The notes beneath the pieces are model-generated. The model worked only from the letters and a program-made list of their open reading frames with translations. It made no database searches and was not told the DNA's origin. From positions 372,001 to 436,000 of the forward strand of contig NZ_CP156660.1 of NCBI RefSeq assembly GCF_039851975.1: a DNA stretch of 64,000 nucleotides. Reading direction: 5' to 3'. Every line of letters begins with the position of its first letter. Positions within the stretch are counted from its first letter, which is position 1. This stretch comes from Desulfoscipio sp. XC116 (lineage in GTDB: Bacteria > Bacillota > Desulfotomaculia > Desulfotomaculales > Desulfallaceae). Of this stretch, positions 1 through 7,552 are shown one piece after another. The translations under genes and the position numbers were made by a program.

Positions 1-896
1 CTGTTGCGGCAGTTTCCAGGGCTATCCGCCGGGCCCGGGCCGGGCTGAAGGATCCCAAGCGGCCAATTGGCTCGTTTATCTTTTTGGGACCTACCGGAGT
101 AGGTAAAACCGAGTTGGCCCGGGCTGTGGCCGAGGCCATGTTCGGCGATGAAGACGCCATGGTGCGTGTTGATATGAGCGAATATATGGAAAAGTTTGCG
201 GTAAGCCGGCTGGTGGGTGCGCCTCCGGGATATGTGGGTTATGATGAGGGCGGGCAGTTAACCGATGCGGTTCGCCGCAAACCCTACTCCGTGGTGCTGT
301 TGGATGAGATTGAAAAGGCCCATCCGGATGTGTTTAACATACTGCTGCAAGTTCTGGAAGACGGTCGACTCACTGATGCCAGGGGCCGTACGGTAGATTT
401 TCGCAACACGGTAATTATTATGACCTCCAATGTGGGGGTAAGCTTAATCAAGCGGGAAGCCATGCTGGGCTTTAAAACAGATGAGGGCGAAAACAAAAAT
501 TATGAGAACATGAAGAGAAGAGTTATGGATGATTTGCGCCGTGCATTCAGGCCGGAGTTTCTAAACCGCATTGATGATACAATAGTCTTCCATGCACTGA
601 ACCAGGAGCACATTGCCGAAATTGTGGGTTTAATGGTGCGGGAAGTGGCCGGGCGGCTGGCTGAAAATGAGATAGAAATTGAAGTCACTGAGGCGGCTAA
701 GGAGTATCTGGCCCGGGAGGGATTTGACGAAGAATACGGTGCCAGGCCGCTGCGCCGGGCTATCCAGAAGGAAATTGAGGATCGCCTTTCAGAGGAAATG
801 TTGAAGGGCACTTTTAGGAAAGGCAATCGGGTATTTATTGATAAAGAGGCCGGCGGCGGTTTAACGGTAACCAAAAATTTAACGCTATTGAAATAA
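1..896 (+). CDS. clpC: ClpC ATPase, C-terminal part (5' truncated by window)
   Basis: The frame is open from base 3, so the gene begins upstream of the window. The visible 297 residues are the second AAA+ module of a Clp/Hsp100 unfoldase that feeds proteins to the ClpP protease in the cytoplasm. Visible motifs are Walker A (GPTGVGKTE), the substrate pore loop (GYVGYDEGG), Walker B ([13 protein letters not shown]), a sensor asparagine in MTSNVG, and the C-terminal clamp with the arginine finger region ([20 protein letters not shown]). The [11 protein letters not shown] segment after MTSNVG resembles ClpC rather than ClpB. ClpC followed by radA and disA is the classic Firmicutes ctsR-mcsA-mcsB-clpC neighbourhood, so the ctsR operon is expected just upstream. 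Confidence 0.96.
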   Translation, partial: VAAVSRAIRRARAGLKDPKRPIGSFIFLGPTGVGKTELARAVAEAMFGDEDAMVRVDMSEYMEKFAVSRLVGAPPGYVGYDEGGQLTDAVRRKPYSVVLLDEIEKAHPDVFNILLQVLEDGRLTDARGRTVDFRNTVIIMTSNVGVSLIKREAMLGFKTDEGENKNYENMKRRVMDDLRRAFRPEFLNRIDDTIVFHALNQEHIAEIVGLMVREVAGRLAENEIEIEVTEAAKEYLAREGFDEEYGARPLRRAIQKEIEDRLSEEMLKGTFRKGNRVFIDKEAGGGLTVTKNLTLLK

Positions 897-934
897 TGGA
901 CTTATAGCAAGGGCCATTAAGCTAAATTATAACA

Positions 935-974
935 ACGGGGTAAAGGGTGGATGTTAAACCCCCTTTTATCCCGT
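935..974 (+). terminator. Hairpin after clpC, possible terminator
   Basis: Arms at 935-947 and 961-974 (ACGGGGTAAAGGG against CCCTTTTATCCCGT) pair over about 12 bp with one G-U pair and one bulge. No clear U-tract follows, so this is only a probable transcript end for clpC. Confidence 0.4.
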
Positions 975-1000
975 AATTACATAAATTGGTCATAATATTG

Positions 1001-1042
1001 GGGACTAAATACCCGGGACTAAATACCCGGGACTAAATACCC
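1001..1042 (+). repeat. Three tandem copies of a 14-bp unit
   Basis: GGGACTAAATACCC occurs three times without interruption (1001-1014, 1015-1028, 1029-1042). The unit begins GGG and ends CCC, so neighbouring copies create CCCGGG junctions. It sits in the clpC-radA gap just upstream of the radA -10 element. Confidence 0.9.
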
Positions 1043-1074
1043 GGCGCATTGGTACTCCAATGATGTTTATGCTA

Positions 1075-1083
1075 TGATATAAT
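1075..1083 (+). promoter_or_regulatory. Extended -10 promoter element for radA
   Basis: TGATATAAT is a consensus extended -10 box (TGn plus TATAAT) about 20 bp upstream of the radA translation start region. No good -35 hexamer lies 16-18 bp upstream, which fits an extended -10 promoter. Confidence 0.5.
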
Positions 1084-1115
1084 TATTTGATAATTGTTTA
1101 TTGGGAGACTTGGCT

Positions 1116-2465
1116 GTGACTGCAAAAAAAACCGGTTATTACTGCCAGGAGTGCGGTCATTTTACTCTCCGCTGGATGGGCCGTTGCGCCGGTTGTGGGG
1201 CTTGGAACACTTATGTGGAAGAGGTTTGTGCACCTGCGCGGCGCCGCCGGGCGGCGGAGTGCCCGGAAGAGCCCCGTCCTCTTATTGAAGTTCCGCCGGT
1301 GGACAGTGAACGCCGCTCTACAGGTATGGCTGAATTAAATCGTGTGCTGGGTGGCGGTTTGGTGCCGGGTTCATTAATTTTACTGGGCGGTGATCCGGGC
1401 ATTGGTAAATCCACTTTGCTTTTGCAGGTAGCCGGCGCTGTTGGTTCCGCGGGTCACCGGGTGCTTTACGTATCGGGGGAAGAGTCACCCCAGCAAATTA
1501 AACTGCGTGCCGACCGGCTTGGGGTAAACGGCGCCGAGCTTTACGTTTATCCCCAAACTGATCTGGAGGACGTGGAAGATCAGTTGGTTAAGGTGAACCC
1601 TTTACTGGTGGTAGTGGATTCCATTCAGACTATGTACTTATCCCATGTTGCATCCGCCCCCGGCAGTGTGAGTCAGGTGCGGGAGTGTACCGCCCGTCTT
1701 ATGCAGCTGGCCAAAAAACAGTCGGTATCTATTTTTGTTGTGGGGCATGTAACCAAGGAGGGGATGATTGCCGGTCCCCGGGTGATGGAGCACATGGTGG
1801 ACGTGGTTTTATACTTTGAAGGTGAGCGCCGCCAGACATTTAGGATATTGCGCGGAGTGAAAAACCGTTTCGGCTCTACCAATGAAATCGGTGTTTTTGA
1901 AATGTCCGGCGCCGGTTTGCGGGAAGTGTCCAATCCGTCCTCTTTCTTCTTAATGGATCATGTCCACCGGGATATGGCCGGTACGGTGGTGGTGCCGACA
2001 CTGGAGGGCACCCGCCCGCTGCTGGTGGAGATTCAGGCCCTGGTTTGCCCTACCTCCTTTGGTACACCCAGGCGGATGACTGCCGGGGTGGATCACAATC
2101 GGGTAGCTTTAATTATGGCGGTACTGGAAAAACGCCTGGGGTTGATGCTGGGTAACTGCGATGCTTACGTTAACGTGGTAGGCGGTGTGCGTATAGATGA
2201 ACCCGCGGCCGATCTGGGTATTGCCATGGCCTTGGCGTCCAGCTTTCGGGAACGGTCCATTGACGGGCGCATGGTGATTATGGGTGAGCTGGGGCTGACC
2301 GGTGAAATAAGACAGGTTGCTGCAGCGGATAAAAGGATTCGGGAAGCTGCCCAGCTGGGTTTTGGCTCTTGCCTGGCGCCTCGACAAAAGGGTCTGCCAA
2401 AAGTCAGCGGGCTAAATATTTTAGAAGCGGCAACACTGGCTGAAGCATTTGACTTGGCATTCTAA
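1116..2465 (+). CDS. radA: DNA repair protein RadA (Sms)
   Basis: RadA is a RecA-like, DnaB-type helicase paralogue that promotes branch migration in recombinational repair. The 449-residue protein shows an N-terminal zinc finger (CQECG then CAGCG), a RecA core with Walker A (GGDPGIGKST), the RadA-specific KNRFG motif, and a C-terminal Lon-protease-like domain (GELGLTGEIRQV). Length is normal. I chose GTG 1116 because GGGAG at 1103-1107 is 8 nt upstream; TTG at 1101 or 1110 is in frame but badly spaced. It is followed after 47 bp by disA, the usual pairing in Firmicutes. Confidence 0.96.
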   Translation: MTAKKTGYYCQECGHFTLRWMGRCAGCGAWNTYVEEVCAPARRRRAAECPEEPRPLIEVPPVDSERRSTGMAELNRVLGGGLVPGSLILLGGDPGIGKSTLLLQVAGAVGSAGHRVLYVSGEESPQQIKLRADRLGVNGAELYVYPQTDLEDVEDQLVKVNPLLVVVDSIQTMYLSHVASAPGSVSQVRECTARLMQLAKKQSVSIFVVGHVTKEGMIAGPRVMEHMVDVVLYFEGERRQTFRILRGVKNRFGSTNEIGVFEMSGAGLREVSNPSSFFLMDHVHRDMAGTVVVPTLEGTRPLLVEIQALVCPTSFGTPRRMTAGVDHNRVALIMAVLEKRLGLMLGNCDAYVNVVGGVRIDEPAADLGIAMALASSFRERSIDGRMVIMGELGLTGEIRQVAAADKRIREAAQLGFGSCLAPRQKGLPKVSGLNILEAATLAEAFDLAF

Positions 2466-2512
2466 TATATGTAGAATTTTACTTATACCGGTGCTTTAGA
2501 AGGGGGATAAAA

Positions 2513-3574
2513 TTGGAAGATAAATTGCTCAAGGTGTTGCGGATGGTTGCGCCGGGTACGCCGCTGCGGGAAGGTATGGAAAATATTTTAAGGGCTAAGA
2601 CCGGAGGTCTGCTAGTCATTGGTGATGGTCCCGAAATTATGGAGCTGGCCGAAGGCGGGTTTGCTATCAATGCTGTTTTTACTCCAGCCAATCTTTACGA
2701 ATTGGCTAAAATGGACGGGGCCATAATTATTAGTGAAGATGTTAAAAAAATTATAGCGGCTAACACCCAATTGATCCCCAATTTAAGTATCCCCTCCAGT
2801 GAGACGGGTATCAGGCACCGGACGGCGGAACGTGTGGCTAAGCAAACAGGTGCATTGGTTATCTCCATATCCCAGCGGCGGAGTGTTATTACTATTTATA
2901 AGGGTAATATAAAATATGTACTGAGAGAATCGGGAGTTGTTATTACTAAAGCAAATCAGGCCATACAAACTTTGGAGAAGTATCGTCATGTGTTAAACAG
3001 GGTTGTGGCTAATTTAAGTATACTGGAATTTGAGGAAGCCGTCACGCTATTTGATGTGGCCAAGGCTATTCAAAGGACGGAAATGGTTTTGCGGGTAGTT
3101 AAAGAGATTAAACGATATATAGGCGAGCTGGGAACCGAAGGACGTTTAATTACTATGCAGCTTGAAGAGCTGGTGGCCAATGTGGAGGATGAAGGGCGTT
3201 TAATTATTCAAGATTACGCCACCCTAAGCGGCGAAAAACCGCCGGAAAGTGTCTTGTTTATGATCAGCAGCTGGCCGGCTGAAGACTTATTGGATCTTTC
3301 GCTTATAGCGCGTGCCCTGGGGCACCCGGGCAGTGCCAGCATACTGGATCAGAGTGTGGCGCCGCGCGGTTATCGTATTTTAGAAAAAATCCCCCGGCTG
3401 CCCCTGCAAGTGGTGGAAAATCTGGTGCGTGAATTTGGCTCACTGCGGAAGATACTTGGGGCCACAATTGAAGAATTGGATGCCGTTGAGGGAATTGGTG
3501 AGGTGAGGGCACGTTCCATTAAGGAAGGGCTGCAGAGGTATCGCGATCAGCTTACCCAGGAACGATTCGTTTAA
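2513..3574 (+). CDS. disA: DNA integrity scanning diadenylate cyclase DisA
   Basis: DisA condenses two ATP to cyclic di-AMP and halts synthesis when it meets branched DNA. The 353-residue protein has the N-terminal DAC domain with its DGA and RHRTAER motifs (residues about 65-110), a linker helix domain, and C-terminal helix-hairpin-helix DNA-binding repeats (VEGIGEVRARSI). The TTG start follows AGAAGGGGGAT at proper spacing. It is downstream of radA and probably cotranscribed, since a strong terminator comes only after disA. RadA is known to inhibit DisA in Bacillus, so pairing is functional. Confidence 0.97.
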   Translation: MEDKLLKVLRMVAPGTPLREGMENILRAKTGGLLVIGDGPEIMELAEGGFAINAVFTPANLYELAKMDGAIIISEDVKKIIAANTQLIPNLSIPSSETGIRHRTAERVAKQTGALVISISQRRSVITIYKGNIKYVLRESGVVITKANQAIQTLEKYRHVLNRVVANLSILEFEEAVTLFDVAKAIQRTEMVLRVVKEIKRYIGELGTEGRLITMQLEELVANVEDEGRLIIQDYATLSGEKPPESVLFMISSWPAEDLLDLSLIARALGHPGSASILDQSVAPRGYRILEKIPRLPLQVVENLVREFGSLRKILGATIEELDAVEGIGEVRARSIKEGLQRYRDQLTQERFV

Positions 3575-3581
3575 ATAGAAT

Positions 3582-3626
3582 AAAATTTATTAAGGCGTGG
3601 TTAGGCTCCACGCCTTAATAAATTTT
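3582..3626 (+). terminator. Strong intrinsic terminator after disA
   Basis: A perfect 19-bp stem (3582-3600 with 3608-3626) encloses the 7-nt loop TTAGGCT; the 3' arm ends in a run of T. The matching A run on the 5' side would let it work in both directions, suiting its place between disA and the oppositely oriented next gene. Confidence 0.9.
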
Positions 3627-3792
3627 TATGTAAAAAATGAAAAACATAACAGCAGGAAAATAACCTATTGATGCAGAAATCTATTTTGGAACGCAGTAAG
3701 AGCGTTCGCTTTATGTTTGATAGATTTAAAAGTCGGACCGGCGTTGTTTTTAGTTGAGTTGTATCTGCGGACGGCTATGAATCAGGACCCGG

Positions 3793-4191
3793 TCAGGCCA
3801 AGTTGTATAGCCCCAGTGCCCTTATCTTTTTTTGCTCCTTAATTAAAATATCATACATGTTTAAATCAAGCAAATTGCAAAGAGCGGCCAGATAAAAGAG
3901 GGTACGCCCCATTTCCAATTCTATGATTTCCCGGCAGCTGTCACATAGTTTGCCTTCCAGGTGCGATTCCAGCAGTCTTTTTAATTCCTCCAGCGAGGTT
4001 TCGGGTGGGATTTGCTTTTTGGCTGCGTTTATTTTCAAACATCCGCAGCTTGTCACGGATTTAATAATGTTTCGATTCATTTTGGCGTTGGTTTCTTGAG
4101 ATTTAGCCAGTAGGTCCAGGATACTTTGGTTGCAGAGCAATATTTCAGAAACCGTATGTTGAAATTCGTCGTACATTATATTTTTGAGCAA
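3793..4191 (-). CDS. Uncharacterised Cys-containing helical protein (possibly DUF1573 type)
   Basis: A 132-residue protein of unknown function. It has four cysteines in two pairs (TSCGC near residue 50 and CDSC near residue 83) and a C-terminal helical segment (TLFYLAALCNLLDLN) resembling the helix of MazG-like all-alpha folds. No signal peptide or membrane segment is seen. TTG 4191 is chosen because AAAGGAG precedes it by 8-9 nt; ATG 4176 is an alternative. It is transcribed away from cdnL, with its own consensus promoter. From memory, related genes sit beside carD/cdnL in other Peptococcaceae and are labelled DUF1573, but I could not check this. Confidence 0.75.
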   Translation of the reverse strand: MLKNIMYDEFQHTVSEILLCNQSILDLLAKSQETNAKMNRNIIKSVTSCGCLKINAAKKQIPPETSLEELKRLLESHLEGKLCDSCREIIELEMGRTLFYLAALCNLLDLNMYDILIKEQKKIRALGLYNLA

Positions 4192-4229
4192 ACGGTTTCA
4201 CTCCTTTATAATTTTAAAACCTTGCAGTA

Positions 4230-4259
4230 ATTATAACGGTGAGCGGCTTGTCCTGTCAA
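4230..4259 (-). promoter_or_regulatory. Sigma-A promoter for the minus-strand gene
   Basis: On the minus strand TTGACA (4254-4259) and TATAAT (4230-4235) are separated by 18 bp, both perfect hexamers, about 40 bp upstream of the TTG start at 4191. Confidence 0.8.
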
Positions 4260-4283
4260 ACCTAACAACTTTAAAAATACTTA

Positions 4284-4312
4284 TTGACACAAGGTTTGCG
4301 CTGTGCTAAAAT
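4284..4312 (+). promoter_or_regulatory. Upstream sigma-A promoter P1 of cdnL
   Basis: TTGACA (4284-4289), 17-bp spacer, TAAAAT (4307-4312). Confidence 0.8.
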
Positions 4313-4323
4313 ATTAGATTTCC

Positions 4324-4352
4324 TTGACAATATCCTATTTTTATGGTATATT
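4324..4352 (+). promoter_or_regulatory. Downstream sigma-A promoter P2 of cdnL
   Basis: TTGACA (4324-4329), 17-bp spacer, TATATT (4347-4352). Transcription would begin near 4359, placing the ATG at 4343 upstream of the transcript and supporting TTG 4385 as the real start. Confidence 0.8.
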
Positions 4353-4384
4353 ATTTTATGAATATGGTAAGGAGGTCCGGGAAT

Positions 4385-4861
4385 TTGTTTAAAATTGGAG
4401 ATAAAGTTGTTTATCCCATGCACGGTGCCGGGATCATTGAAGCCATCGAGGAAAAGGAAGTTCTCGGGGAAACCAGACAGTACTATATCCTCAGGTTACC
4501 GGTTGGTGATATGAAGGTAATGATACCGATTTCCAACTGTAAAGAGGTGGGGTTGCGTCAGGTAATTGATGATGACGGGGTGCAGCGGGTTTTTCGTATT
4601 TTACGTGAACAATCCACTAGCATGTCGGACAACTGGAACAGGCGTTATCGGGCCAACCTGGAAAAAATAAAAAGCGGTAACATCTATGAAGTTGCGGAAG
4701 TCGTAAGAAATTTGGTAAAGAGGGATAAAGAAAAGGGTCTTTCCTCGGGTGAACGAAAAATGCTGGAGAACGCCCGGCAAATACTAATAAGTGAGCTGGT
4801 GCTGGCTACCGAGTTGGGTGAGGATAAGACAAAATCTATGATTGAGGGAGTCTTTGCATAA
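4385..4861 (+). CDS. cdnL: CarD/CdnL family RNA polymerase-binding regulator
   Basis: CdnL/CarD proteins bind the RNA polymerase beta subunit and stabilise open complexes, notably at rRNA promoters. The 158-residue protein has the N-terminal Tudor-like RNAP-interaction domain (FKIGDKVVYPMHGAGII, then DMKVMIPISN) and a C-terminal helical DNA-binding domain (about 70-158) with the conserved W in SDNWNRRYR and the helix NIYEVAEVVRNL. TTG 4385 follows GGAGG by 9 nt and lies downstream of both promoters; the longer ORF from 4343 is rejected. Two tandem consensus promoters suggest high constitutive expression. Confidence 0.93.
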   Translation: MFKIGDKVVYPMHGAGIIEAIEEKEVLGETRQYYILRLPVGDMKVMIPISNCKEVGLRQVIDDDGVQRVFRILREQSTSMSDNWNRRYRANLEKIKSGNIYEVAEVVRNLVKRDKEKGLSSGERKMLENARQILISELVLATELGEDKTKSMIEGVFA

Positions 4862-4886
4862 TACGTCAGGCAACTGGCGTATTTTT
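4860..4886 (+). terminator. Intrinsic terminator after cdnL
   Basis: A 10-bp stem (4860-4869 with 4874-4883, one G-U pair) with a GCAA tetraloop is followed by TTTTTA. It starts at the last base of the cdnL stop region. Confidence 0.85.
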
Positions 4887-4994
4887 ATTTGCCGGAAAAA
4901 TTCTCCAAAATGGTTGAAACAAACTTTTAAATCATCCATAATAGAATATAATACCGGTGTAAATAATAATTAACAATGGAGGAGGTGAAAAAGA

Positions 4995-6137
4995 ATGGTT
5001 AGGAAGTTGATATTTGTGCTTATGGTGGTATTGTTTGCTGCCGGCGGTAGTTATTTGGGGTGGTATATATCGGATTTAGCCTTATGGCCTCTTACCGATA
5101 CTATGAAGTTTGGTATTATCGGTTTAGGTGCGCTGATTGGTTTGGTGCTGGGTATTTTATTAACGCCTTGGCTGATTCGATTTTCCCTGTGGCTGACGGC
5201 ACTATTGGAGCAAATGCTCAGTAAAACACCGGTGCAAGATCTGGTCATGGGATCAGTTGGCCTCATCGTCGGACTTATTATAGCTAATTTATTAGGTTCT
5301 GTTTTTGCATTTATGGGTTTTCCGGGTAAAATAATTTGGATTGCGGTGACTTTATTGCTTGGCTACCTGGGGATGACGATAAGTGTTAAAAAGCGTGAAG
5401 AAATAATGAGCTTTTTCAGCAACATACCCCGTCTGGGCGGAAGTAAAGAAAAAGTTGCTTCGGAAGTCAAACAAACCGGTATCCAAAAGATTCTTGACAC
5501 CAGTGTAATTATTGACGGCAGGATTGCCGATTTGTCAGCCAGCGGTTTTGTTGAGGGGACTCTGGTAGTACCGGGTTTTGTATTAGAGGAGTTGCGGCAT
5601 ATAGCGGATTCGTCGGATTTGCTGAAGCGTAACCGGGGGCGCCGGGGGCTGGATATTTTAAATAATTTACGCAAGGACGCGGCAGTTAAAGTGGTTATTA
5701 ATGATAACACCAAAGGTATTGACGACTCTCTGGAAGTGGATACTAAACTGGTTAAGTTGGCTCAGAAACTGGGGGCCAAGATAGTGACCAATGATTTTAA
5801 TTTAAATAAAGTGGCTGAACTGCATGGCGTAAAAGTGTTAAATATAAATGAATTGGCCAACGCTGTTAAACCTGTTGTGCTGCCGGGTGAGGAAATGGTG
5901 GTACAGGTAGTCAAAGAAGGTAAGGAGTCCGGACAGGGCATAGCCTATCTGGATGACGGTACTATGATTGTAGTGGACGGCGGTAAACGGCATATGCAAC
6001 AAACAATAACCGTGCTGGTGACCAGTGTACTGCAAACAGCGGCCGGTCGCATGATATTTGCCAAGCCTCGATCGGACCGGCGAGGCGACGCCCGGTCGGA
6101 TACTCATAATTACGGAGAGGTGAAGGTGCTTGGGTAG
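4995..6137 (+). CDS. PIN/TRAM domain membrane protein (YacL family)
   Basis: A 380-residue membrane-anchored putative nuclease. About four hydrophobic segments fill residues 1-130, then a PIN domain (about 155-290) with acidic residues of the metal site (ILDTSVIIDGRIADL, and an acidic pair in TNDFNLNKVAEL), then a C-terminal TRAM-like RNA-binding domain (GIAYLDDGTMIVVDGG). The architecture matches Bacillus YacL, which sits in the same place before ispD. ATG 4995 follows GGAGGAGGTG. A TATAAT at 4947-4952 may be its -10 box, with no clear -35. It overlaps ispD by 8 bp, implying translational coupling. Confidence 0.93.
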   Translation: MVRKLIFVLMVVLFAAGGSYLGWYISDLALWPLTDTMKFGIIGLGALIGLVLGILLTPWLIRFSLWLTALLEQMLSKTPVQDLVMGSVGLIVGLIIANLLGSVFAFMGFPGKIIWIAVTLLLGYLGMTISVKKREEIMSFFSNIPRLGGSKEKVASEVKQTGIQKILDTSVIIDGRIADLSASGFVEGTLVVPGFVLEELRHIADSSDLLKRNRGRRGLDILNNLRKDAAVKVVINDNTKGIDDSLEVDTKLVKLAQKLGAKIVTNDFNLNKVAELHGVKVLNINELANAVKPVVLPGEEMVVQVVKEGKESGQGIAYLDDGTMIVVDGGKRHMQQTITVLVTSVLQTAAGRMIFAKPRSDRRGDARSDTHNYGEVKVLG

Positions 6138-6813
6138 CGTTTATGCACTGGTAGCCGCAGCCGGCCGGAGTACTCGCATGGGTGGTGGGGTGAATAAGCA
6201 ATTGCTCGGCTTGGCGGGGCGGCCGGTGGTTGTTTACGCGCTGCGGGCTTTGCAGGCGGTACCGGTGGATGGCATTATTCTCGTGGTGACGCCGGGTGAG
6301 GAAAGTAGTTTTAAGTCAGTGCTGGAAAAATATATGCCAGGCGCCGATATAAAAATTATTCCGGGTGGAGTGAGTCGTGGAGATTCCGTTAGGCGTGGTT
6401 TGATGGCTTTGCCCACCGGTGTTGAACTGGTAGTGGTGCATGATGGTGCGCGCCCATTGGTTAAGCCTGAAAAAATTCGGGAAACGATTCACCAGGCTCG
6501 GCAGTGGGGCGCCGCCACTCTGGCGGCGCCTGCCAAGGATACCATTAAAGTAGCGGGCGAACAAGATCTGGTGCGTGAAACCCTGCCGCGGGACAAGCTG
6601 TGGCAGGTGCAAACGCCCCAGGTGTTTAATTGCCGACTGCTCTTGGAAGCACATCGGGCAGCCATCCGGGATGGTTTTGCAGGGACCGATGATGCTTCTC
6701 TGGTGGAGCGGCTGGGGCATCCCGTCAAACTGGTGCGGGGAGATTACGCCAATATCAAGATAACTACTCCGGAAGATATAGCCCTGGCCGAAACGTTAAT
6801 GCCTAAGCAATAA
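6130..6813 (+). CDS. ispD: 2-C-methyl-D-erythritol 4-phosphate cytidylyltransferase
   Basis: IspD attaches CMP from CTP to MEP in the non-mevalonate isoprenoid pathway. The 227-residue protein has the nucleotide-binding N terminus (AAAGRSTRMGG, with the catalytic Arg and K of NKQ), the HDGARP motif near residue 105, and the conserved TPQVF segment. The TTG start overlaps the end of the PIN/TRAM gene and follows GGAGAGGTGAAGG. ispF follows after 60 bp, the usual pairing of the third and fifth MEP-pathway steps. Confidence 0.95.
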   Translation: MGSVYALVAAAGRSTRMGGGVNKQLLGLAGRPVVVYALRALQAVPVDGIILVVTPGEESSFKSVLEKYMPGADIKIIPGGVSRGDSVRRGLMALPTGVELVVVHDGARPLVKPEKIRETIHQARQWGAATLAAPAKDTIKVAGEQDLVRETLPRDKLWQVQTPQVFNCRLLLEAHRAAIRDGFAGTDDASLVERLGHPVKLVRGDYANIKITTPEDIALAETLMPKQ

Positions 6814-6873
6814 CAAAGAATTTACTTAGTTGGTTTAATAAAGTTTAAGCCTGACCCCCGGGAGGTGGATGGG

Positions 6874-7362
6874 ATGCTGCGAGTGGGTATAGGATACGAC
6901 GTGCACGAGCTGGTGGCGGGACGGCCATTGATACTGGGCGGGGCAAAAATTCCCCATCATGTGGGGCTGAAAGGCCATTCGGATGCTGATGTGCTGGTGC
7001 ACGCCGTGATGGATGCTTTGCTGGGTGCCGCCGGGTGCGGCGATATTGGCAGGCATTTCCCCGACCATGACCCGCAATACAAAGATATATCCAGTCTGGT
7101 ACTGTTGAAGAAAGCAGCTGCTCATCTAAGCAGTCAGGGCTGGGTGGTGGGCAACGTGGATGCCGTGGTTATAGCCCAGGCGCCCAAGATATCCCCTTAT
7201 ATCGAGCAGATGCGGTTGAATATGGCCCGGGAAATTGGCGTGACCACTGATCTAATCAGTGTTAAGGCCACTACTACGGAAGGGCTGGGGTTCGCCGGCC
7301 GGGGTGAGGGCATTGCGGCCCAGGCGGTGGCATGTATTTATAAGGTAAATGATGCCGGCTGA
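6874..7362 (+). CDS. ispF: 2-C-methyl-D-erythritol 2,4-cyclodiphosphate synthase
   Basis: IspF cyclises CDP-ME 2-phosphate to MEcPP. The 162-residue protein shows the family signature GYDVHEL (metal-binding D and H), GLKGHSDADVLVHAV, DIGRHFPD and the C-terminal TTTEGLGFAGRGEGIAA loop. All are at the expected positions. ATG 6874 is preferred because GGAGGT lies 7 nt upstream; an in-frame GTG at 6865 overlaps that site. Confidence 0.96.
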   Translation: MLRVGIGYDVHELVAGRPLILGGAKIPHHVGLKGHSDADVLVHAVMDALLGAAGCGDIGRHFPDHDPQYKDISSLVLLKKAAAHLSSQGWVVGNVDAVVIAQAPKISPYIEQMRLNMAREIGVTTDLISVKATTTEGLGFAGRGEGIAAQAVACIYKVNDAG

Positions 7363-7393
7363 TCAATGGGAGTATTAGTTAAAGTAAATATTG

Positions 7394-7430
7394 AAGCCGT
7401 ATCCTCCGGCTATCCGTGGGATACGGCTTT
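7394..7430 (+). terminator. Hairpin after ispF, probable terminator
   Basis: Arms AAGCCGTATCC (7394-7404) and GGATACGGCTT (7419-7429) form a perfect 11-bp stem followed by a short T run, then A. It separates ispF from the gltX promoter. Confidence 0.6.
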
Positions 7431-7480
7431 AAACAATTATGGCCTGTTGTTTCTTTTACCTGCCCAATTAGTGTAAAAAG

Positions 7481-7510
7481 TTGCTAGTAAATACTGCGCA
7501 GTGATATAAT
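7481..7510 (+). promoter_or_regulatory. Promoter for gltX
   Basis: TTGCTA (7481-7486), 18-bp spacer and TATAAT (7505-7510) with TG one base upstream (extended -10). A start of transcription near 7517 would exclude the GTG at 7514 as initiator. Confidence 0.65.
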
Positions 7511-7552
7511 TAAGTGTCGAAAAACAGCCATAATAAGGGAGTGGAACCAGCA

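Noticed and set aside
1101-1115. TTG 1101 as the radA start
   Set aside because: The GGGAG ribosome site lies downstream of this codon and fits GTG 1116.
4343-4384. N-terminal extension of CdnL from ATG 4343
   Set aside because: The ATG lies inside the spacer of promoter P2, upstream of the transcript start, and the AAGGAGG site serves TTG 4385.
7363-7552. T-box riboswitch before gltX
   Set aside because: Looked for a T-box sequence and specifier hairpin in this gap and before cysE/cysS; only a terminator hairpin and a promoter are seen.
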